This document shows positions 7,486-16,434 of a stretch of 50,695 nt of DNA, piece by piece. Below the pieces are notes generated by a model. The model was not told where the DNA came from, did not search any database, and was given only the letters and a program-made list of their open reading frames with translations. The translations under genes and the position numbers were made by a program. Position 1 is the first letter of the stretch; every line of letters starts with the position of its first letter. Source of the stretch: Chloroflexota bacterium (GTDB lineage: Bacteria; Chloroflexota; Dormibacteria; CF-121); the NCBI GenBank assembly GCA_005880605.1, contig VBIS01000081.1:1-50695 (forward strand), in the 5' to 3' direction.

Positions 7486-7974
7486 TTGGCTGAGCTCGTC
7501 ATTCGGCGGCTGGCGGCCGGTGACTGGGCGGCCTTCCGTGAGGTACGCCTGGCGGCGCTCCGAGATGCCCCTGAGGCGTTCGGGTCGACGGAGGCCGATG
7601 CGCAGCAGCTGGACGAGAAGGAGTGGCGGCGCCGCTTGGAGCAGCGGGCGGTCTTTGTGGCCGAGGTCTCACGCCAGCGCGTGGGACTGGCGGCGGGCAT
7701 TGGCGGCGACCAGCCAGGGGAAGCCGAACTCATCTCGATGTGGGTGGCGCCGGCCTGGCGCGGCCACGGCATTGGGGATCGGCTGGTGCAGGCCGTGCTG
7801 GCGTGGGCCAGGAGCGGAGGCTTGATGACCATGCACCTGTGGGTCGCGAAGGGCAACGCCCGAGCCGAGCGCCTCTACGCCCGGCATGGATTCGCAGCCA
7901 CCGGTCGCGTGCAGCCGATGGGAGGGGAGCGGTTCGATCTTCTCGAGTTCGAAATGCGGCGCCGTGTGGGCTAG
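7486..7974 (+). CDS. GNAT-family N-acetyltransferase
   Basis: A 162-residue single-domain GNAT protein. The acetyl-CoA motif A (VAPAWRGHGIGDRL) is at about 86-99 and motif B, with NARAERLYARHGF, is near 122-134. Length and order fit RimI/PhnO-like small acetyltransferases. The TTG at 7486, after an AAGGCGG tract, is the probable start. The substrate is unknown. The end overlaps the next gene on the opposite strand by 4 bases. Confidence 0.8.
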   Translation: MAELVIRRLAAGDWAAFREVRLAALRDAPEAFGSTEADAQQLDEKEWRRRLEQRAVFVAEVSRQRVGLAAGIGGDQPGEAELISMWVAPAWRGHGIGDRLVQAVLAWARSGGLMTMHLWVAKGNARAERLYARHGFAATGRVQPMGGERFDLLEFEMRRRVG

Positions 7975-8213
7975 CGCAGGTCGCGGACGGCGGCGGTGCC
8001 GAGGAAGCCAGTGGCCAGGGCCACGGTCGCCAGCCGCATCGAATCGACGAGCCAGCCGCCGGCCGCGGTCAGGCTCAGCGTGAGGGCGGCGCACAGCGAG
8101 CTGCAGAGTCCGGCGATCAGCCAGAGCGGCCAGCGCCGGCGTCCAGGCCAGGCCAGCAGGACACACAAGATGAAGGCGACCAGGATGAAACCCCCCACCA
8201 TCCTGGTCGCCAT
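7971..8213 (-). CDS. small membrane protein, unknown function
   Basis: An 80-residue protein with three predicted hydrophobic segments (about 5-21, 30-52 and 60-74). No family was recognised. The ATG at 8213 follows a G-rich tract (GGGGGG) and begins just before the first membrane segment. A longer reading from 8321 has an arginine-rich N-terminus that looks non-coding. It overlaps the GNAT gene tail to tail. Confidence 0.5.
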   Translation of the reverse strand: MATRMVGGFILVAFILCVLLAWPGRRRWPLWLIAGLCSSLCAALTLSLTAAGGWLVDSMRLATVALATGFLGTAAVRDLR

Positions 8214-8355
8214 CGGCGTGCCCCCCAGGTCGATTGGCACCCCCACTGGTGACAGCCTACGTCGGGTCCGCCTTGACCGGTATCCCCCAGGGTAATGAAA
8301 GATCGTCGCCGGCGATTCCAACCGGGGGAGGGAGAACGGGGGAGGGGGATCGCCG

Positions 8356-9216
8356 CTAGATCAGATTCTGCCGGGAGGCGGCCGCGACCGCCTCGGCCCG
8401 GTTGCGCGCATTGAGCCGGCTCAGCAGGTTCTCGACATAGGTCTTGACCGTGTTCTCGCTCAAATGCAGCCGAGTGGCGATCATCGCGTTGGAATAGCCT
8501 TCGGCCACCAGCTCGAGGACCTCCTGCTCGCGGGGGGAGAGCCGGACGGCTGGAACGCTCCCGCTCGTCACCGGCGTGGCGAGCGCCCTGACGATGACCG
8601 GCCCGGTGCCAAGGCTCGATCCATCGGGACCGAGGGCCGTCCCCTGGGGCAGCACACCGCCGACCACGATCCGATCGTAGGCCGCCAGGATCGCGCCCGC
8701 GACCACCATGATCAGGCTCCAGAGCAGCACGTCCCGCCCGTCAAAGTCCTGGCCGAGGAACGCCTTGAGCGCCGCGTGGAGGGCGATCATGCCGACGACG
8801 AAGATGCCGACACAGAGCATCGCGCCCTCCGCCCCGTCGTAGGCCACCATCCACACGATGAGGAGGATGTAGGCGGCATAGATGCTGGTGCTCGCGCCGA
8901 CGCCGCCGAAAACGAAGAGCACCAGGAAGTAGCTGAGCGTATCCAGCAGCGTGAGGGCGCGGCCGATCCGCAGAATGGACTCGTCATCGGCCCTGGAGAT
9001 CGCGATCATCCCCCAGGCGTTGTAGCTGGCGACCCAGATGAGAACCAGCGCCAGTCCGATGGGCGAAATGGGCCTCACCGCCAGCGACAGGATGGCCGCA
9101 AAGAGCAGCCCCGGCCAGCGAACCACCGTTCCCAGCCGGGCGAGCCGGCGGAGCGATGCCGCGTTCAGACGCGGACGCTCGGCGGCATCGAGTCCAAGTA
9201 ACGACAGCGTCCGCAT
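8356..9216 (-). CDS. membrane-anchored LuxR-family transcriptional regulator
   Basis: A 286-residue protein. The N-terminal ~185 residues hold about six hydrophobic segments of an unnamed sensor region. The C-terminal ~60 residues are a classic LuxR/GerE helix-turn-helix (SPREQEVLELVAEGYSN, then SENTVKTYVENLLSRL). It is therefore a one-component membrane-tethered regulator that would bind DNA at the inner face of the membrane. Its signal and targets are unknown. A good sigma70-type promoter lies upstream (see 9254-9282). The ATG at 9216 has a GGAGG tract upstream. Confidence 0.8.
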   Translation of the reverse strand: MRTLSLLGLDAAERPRLNAASLRRLARLGTVVRWPGLLFAAILSLAVRPISPIGLALVLIWVASYNAWGMIAISRADDESILRIGRALTLLDTLSYFLVLFVFGGVGASTSIYAAYILLIVWMVAYDGAEGAMLCVGIFVVGMIALHAALKAFLGQDFDGRDVLLWSLIMVVAGAILAAYDRIVVGGVLPQGTALGPDGSSLGTGPVIVRALATPVTSGSVPAVRLSPREQEVLELVAEGYSNAMIATRLHLSENTVKTYVENLLSRLNARNRAEAVAAASRQNLI

Positions 9217-9253
9217 GCCCCGACCTCCGCCCTGCCCCCATCAGGGTGGCCCC

Positions 9254-9282
9254 ATTCTACCGACGACTCGAGAGGCCGTAAA
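9254..9282 (-). promoter_or_regulatory. sigma70-type promoter of the membrane LuxR gene
   Basis: Minus-strand TTTACG (9282-9277) and TAGAAT (9259-9254) are separated by exactly 17 bp. The predicted transcript would start near 9247, about 30 bases before the ATG at 9216. Confidence 0.6.
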
Positions 9283-9296
9283 GACGCGCGTGCCCG

Positions 9297-9498
9297 TCAG
9301 TCGCCGATCAGGGTCCGAACCGTCCCGGTCGTCCAGTCCGCGACCGCGATTCGGTGGTTGTTCGTTCCGCGATGTAGAGGCCATCGGCGCCGGCGCAGAC
9401 CCTGGCCGGCTCGCGGAAGGCGGCCGATGGCCCGGCGCGCGCCGGGTCCAGGCGCTGGACCTTGTTGTCGTAGCTGTCCGCCACATCGCGGTCAGTGC
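9297..9498 (-). pseudogene. NHL-repeat protein remnant, truncated and frameshifted
   Basis: On the minus strand one frame reads DVADSYDNKVQRLDPA and later ADGLYIAER. A one-base shift then gives NNHRIAVADWTTGTVRTLIG and a TGA at 9299-9297. Together these are the last two blades of an NHL beta-propeller. There is no 5' part: the remnant is cut near 9498, where the L,D-transpeptidase gene begins on the other strand. Together with the LuxR promoter (9254-9282) it accounts for the otherwise gene-free stretch 9217-9539. Confidence 0.65.
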
Positions 9499-9539
9499 TA
9501 CCGACGCGGCACCCGCTCGCTTTCTCCGAACGTTACAAT

Positions 9540-10463
9540 ATGACTACCACGATGTCTGCTAGCCGAACTGGGCGGCTGCTGATCGCCATCGTCGCGGCTG
9601 GGCTCGCGCTGAGCAGCCGGGGCGCGAGTGCGACGGCCCTCATTGGGCAGCCGACGCGAGGGTCAACGGCGGCGCTCGAGAGCACGCCGGCGGCGGTGGA
9701 AAACGCCGCCGTGCAGGCGGAGGCGAGCCGGCTCACGGCTGCGTTTCAGGCCGATCCGCAATCCATGCGATCGTCGGCCGAGCGAGCGCTCGCATCCGGA
9801 CGAAACGATGCCACCATCGCGGCCTTCCTCAAATTGCGCTGGGCCGGTCGATTGAGTGCCGCGCTCGAGCGCTACGGTGCAATGCTTTCCTTCAGCGATG
9901 CGCCGCGGTTCACGCTGGCGGCGGCCGGCGTGCAGCATTACGCCACGCAACTGCACAGCGGCCTGCTGCACGATGGACCACGCCGGTTGATTATCGTCTC
10001 GGTGCAGGGCCAGCACCTCGTCGCGTACGACGAGGGCCGCGTCGTCGTCGATACCCCGGTCACGACCGGGCGTCCGGCGCTCGCGACCGATATCGGGGCG
10101 ATGCGGGTGCTGCGCAAGGACTCGCCCTGGACCATGCAGTCACCGTGGCCGAAGGGGTCGCCGGAGTGGTACCCGGACACGGTCGTCCAGATGGTGGTCT
10201 GGTTCACCAAGAACGGCGAGGGCCTGCACGACGCCAGCTGGCAACCCGCGGCAACGCTCGGACCAGGCTCGCAGTTTGGTCCCTTCGCGAGCCACGGCTG
10301 CATCCACCTCACGCCCGCCGCCGTCAGGGTCCTCTTCGATTGGGCGCCCATCGGCACGCCGGTGGTGGTCTACCCGGGCGACGGGTCGCCGGCTTCAACC
10401 CAGGCGCTGCAGCAATCGGTCGATGCCGCGGGCAACCCGGTCAGCGGCATTCGTGGCCTCTAG
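9540..10463 (+). CDS. L,D-transpeptidase (YkuD domain), exported
   Basis: A 307-residue protein with a signal peptide (about 5-35, ending near GASA), a helical middle and a C-terminal YkuD catalytic domain. The active-site motif SHGCIHL puts the catalytic Cys at about 254, with an upstream His near 230. YkuD enzymes form 3-3 peptidoglycan cross-links or attach proteins to the wall. No Shine-Dalgarno is visible. TACAAT (9534-9539) directly precedes the ATG, so a nearly leaderless start at the in-frame ATG at 9552 is equally plausible. A small lipoprotein follows in the same direction. Confidence 0.85.
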   Translation: MTTTMSASRTGRLLIAIVAAGLALSSRGASATALIGQPTRGSTAALESTPAAVENAAVQAEASRLTAAFQADPQSMRSSAERALASGRNDATIAAFLKLRWAGRLSAALERYGAMLSFSDAPRFTLAAAGVQHYATQLHSGLLHDGPRRLIIVSVQGQHLVAYDEGRVVVDTPVTTGRPALATDIGAMRVLRKDSPWTMQSPWPKGSPEWYPDTVVQMVVWFTKNGEGLHDASWQPAATLGPGSQFGPFASHGCIHLTPAAVRVLFDWAPIGTPVVVYPGDGSPASTQALQQSVDAAGNPVSGIRGL

Positions 10464-10507
10464 CCCGGAACTTTTTGCGCCGGTGCGCGTCGTAATCATC
10501 GAGGCCG

Positions 10508-10888
10508 ATGAAACGCATCTTCACCGCGATCGCCGTCACGCTGGCGATCGCCGCCTGCGGCAGTCAGCCCGCCGCTCCGGCCGGGACGGGCATCCAGGGT
10601 GTCGTGCAATCGGGTCCGACCTGCCCGGTCGAGCGGATCAACTCACCCTGCCCGCCGCATCCGCTCGCCGCAACCATCGTGGTGCGCGACGCAGGTGGTC
10701 ACGAGGTGGCTCGGACGCACTCGGGTGCGGATGGACACTTCAAGCTGGACGTGGCGCCCGGCACCTACACGGTGGTGGGTCTCACCATTGGATCGGGCAT
10801 GCTGCCGCGGCCGATTCCGACCACGGCGACTGTGACCGCAGGAAGCTACACGACCGTCAACGTCGAGTACGACAGCGGAATCCGCTAG
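10508..10888 (+). CDS. small lipoprotein with carboxypeptidase-regulatory-like (CnaB-type) domain
   Basis: A 126-residue protein starting MKRIFTAIAVTLAIAACGS: a lipoprotein signal with the lipobox cysteine at residue 17. The mature part is a single beta-sandwich with the usual GxxxxDGHFKLDVAPGTYTV pattern of carboxypeptidase-regulatory-like domains. It is expected at the outer face of the membrane; the function is unknown. It follows the L,D-transpeptidase gene by 44 bp and may share its transcript. Confidence 0.7.
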   Translation: MKRIFTAIAVTLAIAACGSQPAAPAGTGIQGVVQSGPTCPVERINSPCPPHPLAATIVVRDAGGHEVARTHSGADGHFKLDVAPGTYTVVGLTIGSGMLPRPIPTTATVTAGSYTTVNVEYDSGIR

Positions 10889-10899
10889 CCCCCAGCCTG

Positions 10900-10920
10900 C
10901 CCTCCCCCCGAGGGGGAGGG
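10900..10920. terminator. bidirectional hairpin between convergent genes
   Basis: A 9-bp stem (CCCTCCCCC / GGGGGAGGG) with a 3-base loop sits between the stops of the lipoprotein and pirin genes, which face each other. It probably separates the two transcripts. There is no T-run. Confidence 0.5.
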
Positions 10921-10929
10921 GAAGGCGCC

Positions 10930-11826
10930 CTAGTTCCCGATGTGTGCCGCGGGAATCGTCCCCATGCGACCGCGACGGAAGTCGTCGAAGGCCTGGGCCA
11001 GTTCTTCGTGCGTGTTCATGACAAACGGTCCGTACCACGCCACCGGCTCGCCAATCGGTTGACCGCCAAGGACGAGCAGCTCGAGGTTCGGTGACCGGCT
11101 TTCCTGCGTGAGGTCCGCGGTCAGGCTGATCACGTCGCCCGCACCGAAGGCCGCCAGCTGTCCGGAGCGGATGGGTGCGCGCCTGGCACCAACGGTTCCG
11201 CGTCCAGCGAGCACGTACACCAGGCCGTTGAAGTCGCGTCGCCACGGAAGTCGCAGCTCCGCTCCGGGATTGACGGTCGCGTGGAGCAGGCTGATCGGCG
11301 TGTGCGTCACGCCCGGTCCCTGGTGGCCCGCGATCTCGCCGGCGATCACGCGCAGCAGCGCGCCGCCGTCGTGCGAGGCCAGCAGCGTGACCCTGCCGGC
11401 GCCAATGTCCTGGTAGCGTGGCGGCGTCCACTTGTTGTCGGCCGGGAGGTTGACCCACAACTGGATGCCGTGAAAGAGCCCGCCGCTGGCGATCAATGCC
11501 TCGGGCGGTCGCTCGATGTGAAGGATGCCGGCGCCGGCCGTCATCCACTGGGTGGCGCCATTCGTGATCAGGCCGCCACCACCGGTCGAGTCCTGGTGCT
11601 GAAAGGTGCCGTCGATCATGTAGGTCACCGTCTCGAAACCGCGATGCGGATGCCAGGCGGTGCCTTTCGGCTCACCCGGACCATACTCCACCTCGCCCAT
11701 CTGATCCATGTGAATGAAGGGATCGAGCACCTGCTGGTCGAGCCCGTAGAAGGCGCGACGCACCGGGAACCCTTCGCCCTCGACGCCCTTGGGCGCCGTG
11801 CTGATCGCCAGCACCGGACGCTCCAC
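10930..11826 (-). CDS. pirin family protein
   Basis: A 298-residue bicupin of the pirin family. The metal site is complete: HPHRGFE (His59, His61) and HIE (His103, Glu105). The pirin_N domain is at about 20-125 and the C-terminal cupin follows. Bacterial pirins are iron proteins; some have quercetinase activity and others modulate metabolic enzymes. The specific role here is unknown. Divergent from the LLM oxidoreductase. Confidence 0.88.
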   Translation of the reverse strand: MERPVLAISTAPKGVEGEGFPVRRAFYGLDQQVLDPFIHMDQMGEVEYGPGEPKGTAWHPHRGFETVTYMIDGTFQHQDSTGGGGLITNGATQWMTAGAGILHIERPPEALIASGGLFHGIQLWVNLPADNKWTPPRYQDIGAGRVTLLASHDGGALLRVIAGEIAGHQGPGVTHTPISLLHATVNPGAELRLPWRRDFNGLVYVLAGRGTVGARRAPIRSGQLAAFGAGDVISLTADLTQESRSPNLELLVLGGQPIGEPVAWYGPFVMNTHEELAQAFDDFRRGRMGTIPAAHIGN

Positions 11827-11869
11827 GCTGCTGAGAGGATCGAGGTCCGGCAGGTGGGGCAGCGTCAGG

Positions 11870-12853
11870 ATGTTGTCGACCGAAGGGCAGGAAGGGTTGA
11901 CCTGGGATCGATGGTTTCGTATCGCTGACCGGGTGGAGTCGCTGGGCCTGGATTCACTCTGGCGCTCGGATCATTTCTTCAGCCTGATGGGTCATTCGGA
12001 GCGGCCGGCGCTGGAGTGTTGGACCTCGCTCACCGCGCTGGCCCAGCGGACCCACCGGATCCAGTTCGGTCCGCTGGTCAGCCCCATGACGTTCCGTCAC
12101 CCGGCCCTGCTCGCCCGCATGGCCGCGGCCGTCGATGGGCTCTCCGCCGGTCGGTTGGTCCTCGGCGTCGGAGCCGGATGGAACGAGGCAGAGCACGAGG
12201 CCTACGGGATTTCCTTACCTCCGCTCAAGGAGCGGTTCGACCGGCTGGAAGAGGGCATCGGCGTGATCAAGGCGCTCTGGACGGGAGGCCCGGTCGATTT
12301 CGACGGTCATTACTATCGGCTGCAGGGCGCCGCGGCGTATCCGCGACCCGTGCAGCAACCCGCCCCGCCACTGCTCATTGGTGGCGATGGTGAAGTCCGG
12401 CTGCTCCGCATCGTGGCGCGCGATGCCGACGAGTGGAACAGCCATGCACCCGGCCCCGATGCGTACCGGCACAAACGCGCCCGGCTCGAGGAGCATTGCC
12501 GCGCGGTAGGTCGCAACCCGGACGAGATCCGGCGCTCCTGGATGGGTGGCGCGCTCATCGGCCGTGACGCGGCAGAGGTTCGCGAGAAAGGCGGCTGGCA
12601 CCAGTCATTTCTCGCGGCGCTGGCGAACGCCGCGCCCGAGGCCGCGCCCGATGAACTCCGCCGGCGGAGCTGGATCGTAGGCACACCGGACGAAGTGGCG
12701 CCGCAGCTGGAGGCCTTCGCCGCGCTCGGCGTCGAGCGCGTCATGTTCCAGTGGTACAACCTCGACGATCTCGACGGCCTGGCGCTGCTCGCCAGGGCGA
12801 CGCGGAGTTCGCGGGCGATGGCGTTGGACCGATGCTCGGCAACGTGTGTGTGA
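11870..12853 (+). CDS. LLM-class (luciferase-like, probably F420-dependent) oxidoreductase
   Basis: A 327-residue TIM-barrel luciferase-like monooxygenase-fold protein. Family hallmarks are SLGLDSLWRSDHFF near the N-terminus, the strand LVLGVGAGWNEAEHEAYG and the YPRPVQQPAPPLLIGGDG segment. Members reduce or oxidise substrates with F420H2 or FMNH2. The ATG at 11870 fits the start of the fold (TEGQEGLTW). The last ~20 residues overlap the 3' end of the glycosyltransferase on the other strand by 113 bp and look unlike the family, so the C-terminus may be altered. Substrate and cofactor are not certain. Confidence 0.8.
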   Translation: MLSTEGQEGLTWDRWFRIADRVESLGLDSLWRSDHFFSLMGHSERPALECWTSLTALAQRTHRIQFGPLVSPMTFRHPALLARMAAAVDGLSAGRLVLGVGAGWNEAEHEAYGISLPPLKERFDRLEEGIGVIKALWTGGPVDFDGHYYRLQGAAAYPRPVQQPAPPLLIGGDGEVRLLRIVARDADEWNSHAPGPDAYRHKRARLEEHCRAVGRNPDEIRRSWMGGALIGRDAAEVREKGGWHQSFLAALANAAPEAAPDELRRRSWIVGTPDEVAPQLEAFAALGVERVMFQWYNLDDLDGLALLARATRSSRAMALDRCSATCV

Positions 12854-14822
12854 TGGTGCCAATGGTGGGCAGCTGCGCCGTCGGGGCTTGCGTTTCGGTC
12901 GGCGCATTGAGCAGCCCATAGGCGAGCACGATGGCAACCGCAACCGCGAGCGCCGCCGGAATCAGATCGGTTCCTCGGACCCGCTCCGGACGCTCGCCGG
13001 TATTCTGGGCCGACTCGCGATAGATCTGGCGGAAGGGGGTGAGGTGGATGCCCTCGGCGGCGAAGCTCGCCCAGGGCGCGCTGGCGAACACCCAACCCTC
13101 GAATAGCAGCATGATGGCGAGGATGCCGGTGGCGATCGCTGGTGCGGCGATCAGCATGACGACAGCCCCGACGATGGTGGCCGCTGCGACCAGTGATTCA
13201 AAGGCCGACGACCGGATGGCCGGCCACAGCCGCCGCCCACCTTCTTTTTGCTTGGGGGTGCGCAAGAAGGCGGCGCGTCCGCTCCAGAGCCCGCGCACCG
13301 CGGCCAGGGCGTCGACCCAGCTCAAGGCGAACCAGATTCCCATCGCCCGAAAGGCGTCGCCCCAGGTGCACCGCTCGGCTCGGCGGAGCGCCCACAAGCC
13401 GCGCAGGACGCCAGAGGCAAGAAAGGCCAGGGGCACGATCAGCACGGGACCGGTGATCTCGCGGATGGGCAGGCGATGGTGCATGGCCGCGGCCACCGCG
13501 GTCAGCAGCAGGAGGGCCGTAAACCCGGCGGTCAGCAGATCGCCGAACCAGTGGATGCTTCCCAGCAGGTAGTTGATCCGCTGGGCCCATGTGAGCCGAA
13601 GGCGGTGGTGGGTGAAGGGCACGAGCTCTGACCAGTGCCGGCGGAGGATCTGGATCCCGCCAAGCGCCCAGCGAAAGCGTTGCTTCTTGAGTCCGTCGAA
13701 TGTCAGCGGCATCAAGCCCTGGCCCCACGCCGTGGGCTCGTAGACTCCGATCGCTCCCTGCCCCAGCATGCGAAGGCTGGCGTCCGCGTCTTCCGTGATG
13801 TTCGCTTCGTCCCAGCCACCGATGCCTTCAAGCGCTGAGCGGCGGATCAATCCCATCGTGCCCGCGAAGATGATGGCGTTGCGGTTGGCGCGCGAGGGCA
13901 TCGACACGTCGAAGAAATACTTGTAGCTGTAGTAGAGGCCACGCAGGTAGCCGCTATCCTGCCAGTCGCGATAATCCTGCGGGGTTTGCACGAAAGCGAC
14001 GCGATCATCGGCAAAATGACCGACCATCGCCGAAAGGAAGCCTGGCTTGACGATGTAGTCGGCATCGACGATGCCGAGGATGCTGACATCTAACGGCAAC
14101 CGTCGCGTCGCCTCGTTGAGCGCCCCGGCCTTGTAGCCCGGCCACGGTTCCAGATGCATGAACTGAAATCGTTGTCCAAGCTCCCGGCACAGTTGCTCGA
14201 GTGCTCGCCACAATTTTGGATCTCTGGTGTTGTTATCGACGACCTGCACGATGACGTCCGGGTAGTCGAGCTTGGCGAGCGCGGTCAGCGTTTCGCGCAT
14301 CACCTCGATGGGCTCGTTGTAGCACGGCACCTGCAGCGCCACCTTGGCTCGATAGGACGGATCGGCGACGTGCTCGATCCGCGTCCGGCGGCTGAACACG
14401 TCGAGGATCTCGAACAGGTAGTAGACGCTGAGCATCAACGCAAACGCCTCCATCAGCAGTAGCACGTAAGAGGCGATCACGCCAACCGGACTCAGGCGGT
14501 CGATGATCGGAAGGGCGGCGGCGTACGCGAGATAGCTGATCGAGGCCAGGAACACCATAGCGAGGGCATTGGCCGCGAGCACGCTCCAACGCGACAACCA
14601 GAGCCGAACCAGCAGCACGGCCACCGCCGCAGCGACGACTAGCGTCGTCCCCGCGGCTGGATCGCCCGTGATCCAGGCGGTAAGCCATCCGGTGGCGGCG
14701 ATGATGGCGAGGCCGACCGGGACCCCGACCCAACCGCGCGCCCGCACCAGCCCGGGAACCGTCACGGCAATCGTCGTGAAGGCGGAGGCCAGCGCAAAAA
14801 ACAGGGAAAGCTCGAGCAGCAC
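12741..14822 (-). CDS. membrane glycosyltransferase family 2, cellulose-synthase-like
   Basis: A 693-residue inner-membrane processive-type GT2. Four or so membrane helices come first (1-140). The GT-A domain follows, with VPCYNE (about 165-170), the UDP-binding Asp196, DAD (253-255), TED (343-345) and the QRFRW motif (381-385). More membrane helices follow. This set matches BcsA-like and beta-glucan/mannan synthases that polymerise and export a polysaccharide. No c-di-GMP PilZ domain is seen. The last ~50 residues are low-complexity, Pro/Ser/Arg-rich, and overlap the LLM gene antisense. The product polymer is unknown. Confidence 0.85.
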   Translation of the reverse strand: MLLELSLFFALASAFTTIAVTVPGLVRARGWVGVPVGLAIIAATGWLTAWITGDPAAGTTLVVAAAVAVLLVRLWLSRWSVLAANALAMVFLASISYLAYAAALPIIDRLSPVGVIASYVLLLMEAFALMLSVYYLFEILDVFSRRTRIEHVADPSYRAKVALQVPCYNEPIEVMRETLTALAKLDYPDVIVQVVDNNTRDPKLWRALEQLCRELGQRFQFMHLEPWPGYKAGALNEATRRLPLDVSILGIVDADYIVKPGFLSAMVGHFADDRVAFVQTPQDYRDWQDSGYLRGLYYSYKYFFDVSMPSRANRNAIIFAGTMGLIRRSALEGIGGWDEANITEDADASLRMLGQGAIGVYEPTAWGQGLMPLTFDGLKKQRFRWALGGIQILRRHWSELVPFTHHRLRLTWAQRINYLLGSIHWFGDLLTAGFTALLLLTAVAAAMHHRLPIREITGPVLIVPLAFLASGVLRGLWALRRAERCTWGDAFRAMGIWFALSWVDALAAVRGLWSGRAAFLRTPKQKEGGRRLWPAIRSSAFESLVAAATIVGAVVMLIAAPAIATGILAIMLLFEGWVFASAPWASFAAEGIHLTPFRQIYRESAQNTGERPERVRGTDLIPAALAVAVAIVLAYGLLNAPTETQAPTAQLPTIGTITHTLPSIGPTPSPANSASPWRAAPGRRDRRGCTTGT

Positions 14823-14874
14823 CTACGTTTACGCTGCCATAACGCCGCCCGCAAGCGCTAGTGCGTGCTTGGAC

Positions 14875-16350
14875 TCAGCCAGAGCCGAAGTTGATCATGA
14901 TGTTCTTGATCTGGGTGTAGCTGGCCAGGGCTTCGACGCCCTGCTCCCGGCCGAACCCGCTGCGCCGGTAGCCACCAAACGGCAGGCCGATGCTGCCTTC
15001 CACGCTGTAGCCGTTGACCCTCACCTGGCCTGACTTGACCGCGCTCGCCACCGTCATCGCCTTACTCAGGTCCTTGGTCCAGACGCCCGTAACCAGTCCG
15101 TAGGGCGTGCCGTTGGCGATGGCGATCGCTTCGTCGAGCGACTCGAAGGTGGTCACGGTCAGCACCGGGCCGAAGATCTCCTCCTGCTCCAGGACCGATC
15201 CGCGCTCCACGCGATCGAGCAGGGTCGGCTCGATGAAGTACCCCGCCGCGAGTTCGCCGTCCTGCGCCCGGGCGCCGCCGGTGACCGCCGTCGCCCCATC
15301 ACGCGAACCCGCCGTGATGTAGCCGAGAACGCGATGCATCTGTCGCTCGCTGACCACCGGTCCCATGTCGGGGTTGTCGAGGCCGCGGCCCAACCGGATC
15401 GCCCTGATGCGTTTTGCCAGCAGGTCGACAAAGCGATCATGGGCCGGGCGCTCGAGCAGCAGTCGGGTCGGCGCGGTGCAGGTTTGCGCGGCGTTCTGCA
15501 TCAGCGTGCTGGCCGAGGACGCTGCGGCGCGCTCCAGGTCGGCGTCGCCGAAGACCACGTTGGGGGATTTGCCACCGAGCTCGAGTGTCACCGGCACGAC
15601 GTTGTCCGCGGCCGCCTTCATGATCGCGACGCCGGTGGGAACCGACCCGGTGAACGTGATGTGGTTGATGCCGGGATGCGATGCCAGCGCGGCCCCGGTT
15701 TCCCGTCCACCGGTTACGACGTTGAAGACGCCGGCCGGAAGGCCCGCCTCAACGGCCAGCTCGGCGAGGCGGACGATGCTCAACCCCGCCTCGGCAGCAG
15801 GTTTCGCCACCACCGCATTGCCGGCGGCGAGCGCGGGCGCAATCCCTCGGGACGCGAGCCGAAGCGGGTAGTTCCAGGGCACGATCTGAGCCGAAATGCC
15901 CAGCGGCTCTCGAAGCGTGAAGTCGACGAAACCCTGGCCGAGCGGAATGCTCGAGCCGAACACCTTATCCGCAACCCCGGCGAAGTACTCGAAATAGCCG
16001 GCGGCCGCCGCCACGTCGTCCTCGGCCTGCCGGAGGGGCTTGCCGACGTCCAGGCTTTCCAGTTCGGCCAGCTCCCGGGTGCGCTCCCGCAGCAGGCCGG
16101 CCAGCCGGTTGAGCAGGCGGACGCGTCGCACCGGAGGCAGACCGGCCCACCCCTGTTCTACGGCCTTGCGCGCCGCAGCGACGGCGGCATCGACGTCCGA
16201 TTTATCGCCGAGGGCGACCTGCGCGAAGACCCGCCCGGTCGCCGGATCGACGGCCTCGAAGGTCGCGCCCGATCGCGATCCGGTGCGCTGCCCGTCGATG
16301 AACATCCGCCCGTCGAGGGCGCTCAAGGCTGTCGTGCTGGAATCCGCCAC
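14875..16350 (-). CDS. NAD(P)-dependent aldehyde dehydrogenase
   Basis: A 491-residue ALDH-superfamily enzyme of normal length. Catalytic residues are present: Asn160 (PWNYP), Lys183, the general base Glu257 (LELGGKSPN) and the nucleophile Cys291 (AAQTCTAPTR). It oxidises an aldehyde to the acid. The overall sequence resembles betaine/gamma-aminobutyraldehyde/phenylacetaldehyde dehydrogenases, but the substrate cannot be told. The start is GTG at 16350. The gene stands alone. Confidence 0.88.
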   Translation of the reverse strand: MADSSTTALSALDGRMFIDGQRTGSRSGATFEAVDPATGRVFAQVALGDKSDVDAAVAAARKAVEQGWAGLPPVRRVRLLNRLAGLLRERTRELAELESLDVGKPLRQAEDDVAAAAGYFEYFAGVADKVFGSSIPLGQGFVDFTLREPLGISAQIVPWNYPLRLASRGIAPALAAGNAVVAKPAAEAGLSIVRLAELAVEAGLPAGVFNVVTGGRETGAALASHPGINHITFTGSVPTGVAIMKAAADNVVPVTLELGGKSPNVVFGDADLERAAASSASTLMQNAAQTCTAPTRLLLERPAHDRFVDLLAKRIRAIRLGRGLDNPDMGPVVSERQMHRVLGYITAGSRDGATAVTGGARAQDGELAAGYFIEPTLLDRVERGSVLEQEEIFGPVLTVTTFESLDEAIAIANGTPYGLVTGVWTKDLSKAMTVASAVKSGQVRVNGYSVEGSIGLPFGGYRRSGFGREQGVEALASYTQIKNIMINFGSG

Positions 16351-16434
16351 CCCGCTAGCGTACTGGTGTCAGCGGGCGGTCATCTGGGTAAAACCATTGT
16401 GTATCTGAGGTCGGACAGCGGAGGAGCTCATCGG

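Noticed and set aside
11789..11869. Upstream extension of the LLM oxidoreductase
   Set aside because: It is antisense to the pirin start and has no family similarity; the ATG at 11870 fits the fold.
15334..16434. Long plus-strand open frame joined to the membrane protein starting at 16435
   Set aside because: It is antisense to a complete aldehyde dehydrogenase, is Arg/Gly-rich, and the real gene has its own ribosome-binding site and ATG at 16435.
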